Shown here piece after piece: positions 24,023 to 30,616 of a DNA stretch of 64,000 nucleotides (position 1 is the first letter of the stretch; the number at the start of each line of letters is the position of its first letter). Source of the DNA: Acidimicrobiia bacterium (GTDB lineage Bacteria > Actinomycetota > Acidimicrobiia > Acidimicrobiales > Bin134); the NCBI GenBank assembly GCA_022822905.1, contig JAJDYE010000012.1, positions 62,001 through 126,000 of the forward strand, given 5' to 3'. The notes under the pieces are model-generated. The model saw nothing but the letters and a program-made list of their open reading frames with translations. It made no database searches and was not told where the DNA came from. The position numbers and the translations under genes were made by a program.

Positions 24023-24829
24023 ATGACGAGTTGGTCGAAAGCTCCACCCACACCGTTCGGCGCGGTTGCCCAGCGCATCCAACTTGATCCGGATCCTCTG
24101 GTCAATGTGATTGCGCAGGTTCGGTTCGCACCCGTCCTCAGCGTCCGGGATCCGAGTTTCGTCGCGCCGTTCCAAGAAGCGATCCGACACGATTATCCGC
24201 TGGCCAGAAGGGATTTGCAGCAGCAGGTCGCGTTGGGGGTGCAGGGCGCTCCCACGCTTGACGAGTCGGTGCTGTGGCGGTTTTCCGATACTGAGTCCAA
24301 CTGGAAGGTGACTCTGTCCGAGGACTTCGTCTCTCTCGACTGCGGCAATTACACGAACCGACCTGACTTCATAGCCAGGCTGAGCCAAGCGCTCACCGCC
24401 GTCGCAGAACACATCCGGCCCGTGCTCACCAATAGGGTGGGCGTGAGGTACACGGACCGTCTCGCCGATCCCGCCAAGCTGGAACGGCTCCAAGAATTTA
24501 TTCGCCCAGAGATGCTCGGTCTGGGCAGCGCTGGGCTCAGCGGGGGGCACACAGCAAGCGAGATGACCCACGCCGAGTTTGCGATAGGCCGAGTCAGCCT
24601 GCTTGGCCGATGGGGGCACCTCCCACCGAACACCACCCATGACCCGTTGATCGAACCCGTGGACGGGCCCAGCTGGGTTCTCGACTTGGATGCTTACACC
24701 GCTGTGACAGCCCCTTTCGACGCTGCCTTGTGCGCGGATGAAGCGGAGCAGTACGCCAGCATCGTCTACGGTTTCTTCCGATGGGCGGTGTCGGACGAGT
24801 TCTTGAGAGCCCATGGAGCGGAGCTGTGA
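24023..24829 (+). CDS. TIGR04255 family protein
   Basis: 268 residues. LVNVIAQVRFAPVLSV, FVAPFQEAIRHDYP and the later RVGVRYTDRLADP match the TIGR04255 family, a sporadically distributed family of unknown function with proteins of about 250-280 residues. No catalytic motif, signal or membrane helix is visible. It is the first gene of a tight three-gene operon: its stop overlaps the GTG of the next gene (GTGA). Sporadic distribution plus position in a defence island makes an immunity or toxin-antitoxin role worth testing (inference). Confidence 0.75.
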   Translation: MTSWSKAPPTPFGAVAQRIQLDPDPLVNVIAQVRFAPVLSVRDPSFVAPFQEAIRHDYPLARRDLQQQVALGVQGAPTLDESVLWRFSDTESNWKVTLSEDFVSLDCGNYTNRPDFIARLSQALTAVAEHIRPVLTNRVGVRYTDRLADPAKLERLQEFIRPEMLGLGSAGLSGGHTASEMTHAEFAIGRVSLLGRWGHLPPNTTHDPLIEPVDGPSWVLDLDAYTAVTAPFDAALCADEAEQYASIVYGFFRWAVSDEFLRAHGAEL

Positions 24830-25548
24830 GCACGGCTGTGGCACCGGCTGCGGCCGAGCCTGACGCTTTTGGCCATGGGGAGGATCCATATGCCCTGAGC
24901 GTCACCCGCTTGCTGACCAGCGATCTTTGGCCCGCTGGCCAGTTCCCGCAGCCAGGGGACGGCCCGACGGGCGGAGCACTCATTTGGGGAGTCGGCAGCC
25001 CGCAGCAAGAACCTGCCCGCGAGGCGACGTATCTGGTTTGTCTGGCTGGCTTGGCCTTCGGTGGCTCCTGGAATGAGTTGGCGACCCGAGTCGCATCCGA
25101 TCTATCGACTTCATCGCAGAGCGCTCCCATCAAGGGCATAGGGAGCAACCCTCATCCACAGCCAGCGGCCGTGTCACGTGTTCGGCGAGTCAAAGAAGAC
25201 ACAGGTCTAACATGGGACCAGTTCCGACGACTGTTCGGCGTGAGCCAGCGCTCCGTGCATCTTTGGGCTAGCGGTGCGCGGATGAGCGCACGAAACGAAG
25301 AGCGCCTCGCCGACATCGAGCAGGTGGTCAACGCCTTGGGCCTCGCCACCCCCCAGCAGCGCCGAGACATCCTGCTGCGATCTCCGGCAGGGGGCGGCCG
25401 CTCGATCTTCCAACGGCTAGTAGGCTCCGCCAGCCAACCAGCACCCGTCGACATAGAGGCACTGACCGAGTCTTCAGGAGCCGGCCCCACCATCCACGGC
25501 GACTTCCTTTTTGCTGAGGAGATTGGCGGCAGCGAGGAAGACCGTTGA
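24826..25548 (+). CDS. HTH-containing protein of the TIGR04255 operon
   Basis: 240 residues from GTG 24826. Residues about 115-170 form a DNA-binding HTH (VRRVKEDTGLTWDQFRRLFG, VSQRSVHLWASGARM, ERLADIEQVVNALG). The N-terminal 100 residues (YALSVTRLLTSDLWPAG, EATYLVCLAGLAFGG) and the acidic C-terminus have no recognised family. The arrangement, an effector-like gene on each side of an HTH protein, suggests autoregulation of the operon. A 4-base overlap upstream and a 3-base gap downstream show that all three are translated together. Confidence 0.72.
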   Translation: MSTAVAPAAAEPDAFGHGEDPYALSVTRLLTSDLWPAGQFPQPGDGPTGGALIWGVGSPQQEPAREATYLVCLAGLAFGGSWNELATRVASDLSTSSQSAPIKGIGSNPHPQPAAVSRVRRVKEDTGLTWDQFRRLFGVSQRSVHLWASGARMSARNEERLADIEQVVNALGLATPQQRRDILLRSPAGGGRSIFQRLVGSASQPAPVDIEALTESSGAGPTIHGDFLFAEEIGGSEEDR

Positions 25549-25551
25549 TCG

Positions 25552-26520
25552 GTGACCGATCCCTTGCCGCAGCCAGGTCTGCCCAATGAACCGCAACTTG
25601 CTCAACTCGGCCAGTGGCGACAAGGCGATGTTGTCGAGCTCCGCCAGCAGGTGTGGCTCGCGCACGGAAGTCTGCCAGCAACAGCGGCTTCGGAGCAGAG
25701 TGCCGCCGCCGGAAAACTCTTTGCAATACACGAGAGCGCGCCCGACGGCCACGCGGTCCTAACTCAAACATGCGATCTCATGTCCCGCACCGGGCGGGAC
25801 CGGCCGTTCGTTGCAGTCGCTCCGCTGGTCCAGTTGGATGGTGAGCTAACCGATTTAGCAGCCCGAGGGCGCTTGACCCGCTTCGCCCACGTCCCCACTT
25901 ATCGGGACGGCGCGTTCTGCGCAGACCTCGACCGGATCACCACCATCGAGACAGGGGTGCTGCTGATGTGTGACCGGGCCAGTAGCCTGGAAACAGACCA
26001 GCAGAGACTCGCGTTCTCCCGAGCTGTGGCACGCAAGTTCGACCGGTTCGCCTTCCCCGACGATCTGGTCAATTCGATACAAAAATGGCGAAATCACGTC
26101 ATCTCCAAGCACGGACGCCAACACAGCCAAGAAGGCGAGCTATACCGGTCAGCCCTCGATGTACTGGTAACGGCAGATCCATCGTGGGAGGCCGAGCGCA
26201 TACGAGTGACAATCACCGTCTTGCTTCCCGCAGACATTCTGCCCCCAACCGATCCCGATGCCGACCCCGAGGTTGGAGAGGTGGACAGCGTTAACAGGCT
26301 CTCGGCCACCGACATAGCCGAACAACTGCTGAGCGGGGAGATCGACATGCGACTGGGAGCGCTGATGTGCAACCGGCTCCAAGACGAATGGGCGCAAAAG
26401 TGTGAACCGACCGGTGTGATCGAGACAGTCGAATTCCAACTTCTCGGCACCGCTGACTTGACCGCAGGCGAATACTTGGCTTCGTCCCGGCTCGACCTTG
26501 AATTCCTCTCAATCGGCTGA
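25552..26520 (+). CDS. uncharacterised protein with TQTCDL motif, third gene of the TIGR04255 operon
   Basis: 322 residues, not recognised. The N-terminal 90 residues (WRQGDVVELRQQVWLAHG, then HAVLTQTCDLMSRTGRDRPFV) contain a Cys-Asp motif in a beta-rich setting; the middle has FSRAVARKFDRFAFPDDLVN with paired Arg and Asp residues; the C-terminal third is again beta-rich. There is no transmembrane segment or HTH. GTG 25552 lies 3 bases after the previous stop. A role as the effector or partner of the TIGR04255 protein is inferred only from operon structure. Confidence 0.7.
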   Translation: MTDPLPQPGLPNEPQLAQLGQWRQGDVVELRQQVWLAHGSLPATAASEQSAAAGKLFAIHESAPDGHAVLTQTCDLMSRTGRDRPFVAVAPLVQLDGELTDLAARGRLTRFAHVPTYRDGAFCADLDRITTIETGVLLMCDRASSLETDQQRLAFSRAVARKFDRFAFPDDLVNSIQKWRNHVISKHGRQHSQEGELYRSALDVLVTADPSWEAERIRVTITVLLPADILPPTDPDADPEVGEVDSVNRLSATDIAEQLLSGEIDMRLGALMCNRLQDEWAQKCEPTGVIETVEFQLLGTADLTAGEYLASSRLDLEFLSIG

Positions 26521-26547
26521 CCCGACAAGCCCGGAGAAACCCCTGAG

Positions 26548-26620
26548 AGCCCGAGAGGAGAATTGAGTTCTTGACCCATCCGTTACGAGTGAACTGCTTT
26601 ACCGACAGAGCTACTCGGGT
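26548..26620 (-). pseudogene. degenerate copy of tRNA-Thr
   Basis: 73 bases aligning end to end, without gaps, with the intact tRNA-Thr at 27423-27495; 61 of 73 match. Changes break the anticodon stem, the T-loop (GTTCGATTC became ACTCAATTC) and the first acceptor pair, so it should not fold as a working tRNA. Same orientation as the intact gene. Confidence 0.8.
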
Positions 26621-26690
26621 GCGGAGGTCGGGCAACCAGCTCTATTGGCGGGGGAGCGAGAGGAAAAGGGCGCTGTTGTGTCTCCACGCC
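26621..26690 (-). pseudogene. decayed copy of the holB 3-prime end
   Basis: Read leftward, this segment gives ALFLSLPRQ then TAG, matching the last residues (SLFLSLPRQ and stop) of the delta-prime gene at 27517. With the tRNA copy it reproduces the holB-tRNA-Thr junction. Similarity fades beyond the last ten or so codons, so only the tail was copied or survived. Confidence 0.75.
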
Positions 26691-26694
26691 ACCG

Positions 26695-26800
26695 CCGGTA
26701 ACCTGCGATCAATCTTCCCCGTCTGGCCTGCTTTGCAGGGCATGGCGGGACTATTTTTTGCCCAAATCTCTGTGGCTCTATGCCCGACACCAGCTTCTAG
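26695..26800 (+). pseudogene. relic of the 5-prime end of an NYN-domain gene
   Basis: 26710-26749 matches 61037-61076 at 39 of 40 positions, and weaker similarity continues to the start codon: ATG CCC GAC ACC (26780) against ATG CCT GAC ACG of the NYN gene at 61105. The reading frame then meets TAG after six codons, touching the stop of yafQ. This is a truncated upstream region and start of a paralogue, probably cut off by the arrival of the yafQ-dinJ pair. Confidence 0.7.
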
Positions 26801-27063
26801 CCGAATAAGTCAGTGTGCGTCCCGGTTCTCACCAACACCAGCTCACCGTCTCGGTATCCCCAGATCAGCAGCCAATCCGGCTCTATGTGGCATTCCCAAT
26901 GTGACGACCACTGGCCGGAAAGGCGATGGGGTCGGTAGCGGATATGGAGATCTTGACCCGATTGAAGTGTCTGGACGACGGCCCAGAGCCTGTCTAGGTC
27001 CTTGCCTCGCCTGTTGGCCCGCTTGAGGTCTCTTTCGAAGCGGGTTGTTGTAAGCAGGCGCAC
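26797..27063 (-). CDS. yafQ: YafQ-family (RelE superfamily) mRNA interferase toxin
   Basis: 88 residues, normal YafQ length. Family residues are present: HRLSGQWSSHWECHIEPDW with His and the Asp of EPDW, and the C-terminal RTGTHTDLF with the catalytic His and Phe (HxxxF) used for ribosome-dependent mRNA cleavage. GTG start at 27063, six bases after the antitoxin stop. The pair sits between the intact tRNA-Thr and the decayed copy of that locus, so it marks recently exchanged DNA. Confidence 0.87.
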   Translation of the reverse strand: MRLLTTTRFERDLKRANRRGKDLDRLWAVVQTLQSGQDLHIRYRPHRLSGQWSSHWECHIEPDWLLIWGYRDGELVLVRTGTHTDLFG

Positions 27064-27069
27064 CGGCGT

Positions 27070-27324
27070 CTACGCCTTGGCCTTGAGATCCTCTAGCGTC
27101 AGGTACTCCACAAGATCGGTCCCGTCTTGGGCCTGCTGAAGAGCCTCGACAGTTTCGGCGTTGGGAAGTCTCACGTCGAACGGCAACCCCCGCTGCATGG
27201 CCACCTGCGTATAGAACAAGGTGATGGCCTCTGTTGTGGACATGCCAAGCTCTCCAAGAACCTCTTCAGCCTCACGCTTCAGTTCCGGCTCCACTCGGGC
27301 CCGAATCATCTCGGTCTTAGCCAC
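27070..27324 (-). CDS. dinJ: RelB/DinJ-family antitoxin
   Basis: 84 residues. KTEMIRARVEPELKREAEEVLGELGMST is the ribbon-helix-helix N-terminus of RelB/DinJ, which dimerises, binds the operator and holds the toxin through its C-terminal tail. TEAITLFYTQVAMQRGLPF is the family's second conserved block. GTG 27324 is chosen because aggaggt lies 6 bases upstream; the open frame extends further but without a ribosome site. First gene of the pair with yafQ. Confidence 0.86.
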   Translation of the reverse strand: MAKTEMIRARVEPELKREAEEVLGELGMSTTEAITLFYTQVAMQRGLPFDVRLPNAETVEALQQAQDGTDLVEYLTLEDLKAKA

Positions 27325-27422
27325 GACTGCACCTCCTGTCTTGAGCCTATCTGTTCCCCAATTGGGGAACAACTGCATTGAGGGGTGTCTTCGGTATAGG
27401 TGAACCTGTGATTCATCCGCAG

Positions 27423-27495
27423 AGCCCGAGAGGAGAATCGAACTCCTGACCTATTCATTACGAATGAATTGCTCTACCGACTGAGCTACTCGGGC
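27423..27495 (-). tRNA. tRNA-Thr (anticodon CGT)
   Basis: 73 bases, acceptor stem GCCCGAG with CTCGGGC, D-arm AGCTCAGTCGGTAGAGC, anticodon loop TTCGTAA flanked by ATTCA and TGAAT, T-arm GGAGTTCGATTCTCC. No encoded CCA. It follows holB by 21 bases and is likely on the same transcript. Confidence 0.93.
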
Positions 27496-27516
27496 GCAGG
27501 GGTCAGGCTACCAGCC

Positions 27517-28617
27517 CTATTGGCGGGGGAGAGATAGGAAAAGGGACTGGAGGAGGAGGGGTTCGTTGGGGTTTCTGACTAGGCAGGCGTGGGTGTCGCG
27601 TATGCGGGTTATGGCGGCGACAGCTTCGGGGGCGTGGCGATCGTCGGCCATTTGTTTGCGGTAGAAGGCGGCCAGGGTGGCTAGGCCGAAGCGGAGTTCG
27701 TCGGCTCGCAGGAGGCGTTGTTCTCGGCGGTGGCGGGCGTCCATTTCCCGGCGCAGTCGGGCTTGGGCGCCCACGTCGGCTTCGATTCGGGCGAGGTCTT
27801 CGGACTCGGCCTGCTGGCGAGCGGTCAGAGGGGCTTGGGCTTCATCGATGAGTGATCGCAGTTCGTCGACCAGGGCCGACACGGTGGTACCGGTGCCGTC
27901 TAGCCGGGACGGCGCAGCGGCCCATGCCTGGCGGCGGGCACCGAGGCCTTCGTCGGTGGCCAACAGCCGAGCCCGACTCACGTCGCCAGCCGCGGCGGCC
28001 ACGATGTCGTCCAGGCCCTCGGAGCTCACCCCCTCGCGCTCGAGAATGCGGCGCACATCGTCGTCGGGCACCGGGTCGAACTCCACGATGACGCAGCGGG
28101 AGGCCACGGTGGTGTGATCGGGGGGGATCTCCTCGCTCAACAGCACGATTACCGCGGTGGGGGGCGGCTCTTCGATGGTCTTGAGCAGACTGGCCACGGC
28201 TTCGGGCTCGGCGGTTTGGAACCGGTCGCAGACGATCACCTTGAGGCGGCCTTCCACCGGGCTGCGGGACGCCTCAAAGATGATCTCGTCGGCCTCGGCC
28301 ACCCTCAGGGTCCGGCCCTCGGGCTCGTGGATGGCCACGTCAGGGTGGCGACCGGCCAAAGCCAAGCGACGGCTTCGCGAATCGTCTCCGATCAACGCGG
28401 CGGCAAAGGCCAGGGCGGCGGTGCGCTTGCCGGTACCCCGCGGGCCGCAGAACAGATAGGCGTGCACCGGCTGGGCCGCAGCTGAGGCCAAGAGCTCGGC
28501 TACCCGGGGCTGTCCTTCCAAGGCAGCCCAGACGTCGTCTACGGCGTCATCGATGCCGGGCAGCGAGTCGCCCGGCGAATCGGAGTGCCGCTCATCCTGG
28601 CTCAGCAGGTCAGACAC
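27517..28617 (-). CDS. holB: DNA polymerase III subunit delta-prime (clamp loader)
   Basis: 366 residues. AAA+ clamp-loader subunit: Walker A CGPRGTGKRT near 45-55, the TIEEPPP sensor region and the SRC arginine-finger motif (ASRCVIVEF) typical of gamma and delta-prime subunits. It helps to place the sliding clamp at primed sites. GTG 28617 is chosen because it overlaps the tmk stop by 8 bases; longer starts lie inside tmk. The order topA, MFS, tmk, holB, tRNA gives a core replication operon with a tRNA at its end. The last ten codons are repeated in degenerate form at 26660-26690. Confidence 0.85.
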   Translation of the reverse strand: MSDLLSQDERHSDSPGDSLPGIDDAVDDVWAALEGQPRVAELLASAAAQPVHAYLFCGPRGTGKRTAALAFAAALIGDDSRSRRLALAGRHPDVAIHEPEGRTLRVAEADEIIFEASRSPVEGRLKVIVCDRFQTAEPEAVASLLKTIEEPPPTAVIVLLSEEIPPDHTTVASRCVIVEFDPVPDDDVRRILEREGVSSEGLDDIVAAAAGDVSRARLLATDEGLGARRQAWAAAPSRLDGTGTTVSALVDELRSLIDEAQAPLTARQQAESEDLARIEADVGAQARLRREMDARHRREQRLLRADELRFGLATLAAFYRKQMADDRHAPEAVAAITRIRDTHACLVRNPNEPLLLQSLFLSLPRQ

Positions 28618-29212
28618 CGAGTCGATCCCGAACCGCGGCGTACACCGCCTCAGCCACTTCGCCGACCGGTCGACCTCCGTCGACCACCACCCACTGCTCG
28701 GGGTTCTGCTGGGCCAGGGTCCGGAACCCGTCGAGCACCCGCTGGTGGAAATCGGCATCCTCGGCTTCAATTCGGTCGCCGGGCGATGACCGGCGGGACC
28801 GGGCCACCTCCTCGGACACCACCAGCAGCACGTTCAGGTCGCTTTGGAGGCCGCCGGTGGCAAAAAGCGACAGGGCCAGGACGTCGTCCATCCCCAAGTG
28901 GCGTCCGAAGCCCTGATAGGCCAGCGATGACCCGATGAACCGGTCGGTGACCACATGAATCCCCGCGTCCAAAGCGGGGCGGATCACATCGGCGACGTGC
29001 TGGGCCCGGTCGGCGGCCATCAGCAGGGCCTCGGTATGGGGCGACAGCGCCAGCTCGGGCGAATCCAACACCAGCGAGCGAATCCGAGCCCCTGAATCAG
29101 TGGCGCCGGGCTCATACGTCAGCTTGGCCCTCAGCCGCTCAGCCAGCAGCTTGGCCTGCGTGCTTTTGCCCACGGCCTCGCCGCCTTCGAAGGCAATCAG
29201 GCGGCCGGTCAT
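28610..29212 (-). CDS. tmk: thymidylate kinase
   Basis: 200 residues, the normal length of dTMP kinase. P-loop FEGGEAVGKSTQ at 8-19, the DRFIGSSLAYQG DR motif for dTMP, and the LID segment SRRSSPGDRIE are visible. It phosphorylates dTMP to dTDP with ATP. ATG 29212 overlaps the MFS stop by 4 bases. In Streptomyces the kinase is fused to an MFS-like membrane part next to topA; here the same order exists as two separate genes. Confidence 0.92.
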   Translation of the reverse strand: MTGRLIAFEGGEAVGKSTQAKLLAERLRAKLTYEPGATDSGARIRSLVLDSPELALSPHTEALLMAADRAQHVADVIRPALDAGIHVVTDRFIGSSLAYQGFGRHLGMDDVLALSLFATGGLQSDLNVLLVVSEEVARSRRSSPGDRIEAEDADFHQRVLDGFRTLAQQNPEQWVVVDGGRPVGEVAEAVYAAVRDRLGV

Positions 29213-30579
29213 GACTTGGCCCCGCGCCTAGAAACCAGGGTCAGAAAACCAGCAGCCACCATGATGAGTGCGGCTAGCCACAACGTGAGGCGGACGCCGG
29301 GGATGATCACGTCAAAGCCGAGGATGTTCACATCTTTGTCGAAGAACTTGTCCGACAGCCCGTTCAGGAACAGGGCCAGCGCGGGGCCGAGCAGCAGGGC
29401 GAGCATCACCGACGACCGCACCAGCGTGAAGAGCCCGGCAAACACCCGAGCCCGCAGCTCCTCGGTGGCGTTCTCCTGGAGCAGGGTGATTCCCAAGACG
29501 TAGACCGTTCCCGCGCACACCCCGAGCCCGCCGACGAGCAGGGCTGACCCGAGCAGCGTCCACATCGACGTGGCGACAAAGAGGCAGATGCCGGCCCCGA
29601 ATACCGCGGCCACGAAGACCCGCTCTTTGTGCAACTTGCTCTGCCCCGCGGCCAACCCGGCAATTCCCAGAGCCACGCCGATTCCCAGAGCCACCATGAA
29701 GGTAAGGAACCCGTCACCGCCATCCACGTTGAGCACATCTTCAGCGAACACCGGACCCAGCGGAATGATCATTCCCCCACCGATCAAACCCACCGCGAGG
29801 GCGACGTTTACCGTCCGAACGGTGGGGTTCACGAAGATGAAGCTCCAGCCCTCCCGCAAGTCTTGAAAGACCTGTTCGGGAGCCCACAGCCGGGTTGAGT
29901 CGTCGGGCTGAGCAACGGTTGATTGAGGGCCCCGAGGCAAGGCGAGTCGAGAGACAATCGCCGCGGCCACCGCAAATGACGCGGCGTCGAGGTAGAACGC
30001 AATCGACTCTGTGTCGATGCGCAAGAAGTCGACCGCGCCGATGTCATCGATGACGTTGGCCAAATCAGCGAGGCCGATGAAGATGCCCGCGGCAATCGGG
30101 AACGTGCCATAGGCGGCAACCAGGGAGAGGGAGTTGACCGCGGTCAGCTTCTCCCGGGGTACCAGATTGGGTACCGAGGCTTCTTTGGCCGGGGCCCACA
30201 GCAGGGCGAACCCCTCGAGGATCAGCGAGGCCAGCACGAGCTGCCATACGAAGTCCACAAACGGCAGCCAGAGCAAAGTGGCGGCTCGTCCCAGATCGCA
30301 CACGACCATCGTCCGCTTGCGGTCCCATCGGTCTACCAGCACTCCGGCGGCCGAGCCGAAGATGAGACCGGGCAGGAAGCGGGCGATCATCACATAGGCC
30401 ACCGAGGCCTCCGGGGTGCCGCCGCCGACGCGGTTGGCGGTGATGAGGATGGCGAACAAGGCCAGCCAGTCGCCGCCGGAGGAGAAAATCTGGGCAATCC
30501 ACAACCTGAAGTACTGGGCGCTGCCGAAAATCCGGTCGACTCGAGCAGAGGCAACCGCAGAGGACTCGTCAAAAGCCAT
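29209..30579 (-). CDS. MFS-type membrane protein between topA and tmk
   Basis: 456 residues, about 12 transmembrane helices. AQYFRLWIAQIFSSGGDWL, the loop motif VDRWDRKRTMVVCD after helix 2 (MFS motif A form), and LPRGPQSTVAQPDDSTRLWA as a central loop place it in the major facilitator superfamily. ATG 30579 is chosen: longer reading enters the Lys-rich tail region of topA and is not credible. It overlaps tmk by 4 bases. Position, not sequence, suggests a link with nucleotide supply; the substrate is unknown. Confidence 0.82.
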   Translation of the reverse strand: MAFDESSAVASARVDRIFGSAQYFRLWIAQIFSSGGDWLALFAILITANRVGGGTPEASVAYVMIARFLPGLIFGSAAGVLVDRWDRKRTMVVCDLGRAATLLWLPFVDFVWQLVLASLILEGFALLWAPAKEASVPNLVPREKLTAVNSLSLVAAYGTFPIAAGIFIGLADLANVIDDIGAVDFLRIDTESIAFYLDAASFAVAAAIVSRLALPRGPQSTVAQPDDSTRLWAPEQVFQDLREGWSFIFVNPTVRTVNVALAVGLIGGGMIIPLGPVFAEDVLNVDGGDGFLTFMVALGIGVALGIAGLAAGQSKLHKERVFVAAVFGAGICLFVATSMWTLLGSALLVGGLGVCAGTVYVLGITLLQENATEELRARVFAGLFTLVRSSVMLALLLGPALALFLNGLSDKFFDKDVNILGFDVIIPGVRLTLWLAALIMVAAGFLTLVSRRGAKS

Positions 30580-30616
30580 GCCGGGCCGCCTCCACCCGCT
30601 CAGGGTAGCTACTGGC

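Noticed and set aside
23788..24105. Leftward 105-residue frame between the two defence operons
   Set aside because: Overlaps the well-supported TIGR04255 start and shows no family-like sequence.
26548..26620. A second functional tRNA-Thr
   Set aside because: Anticodon stem and T-loop are broken.
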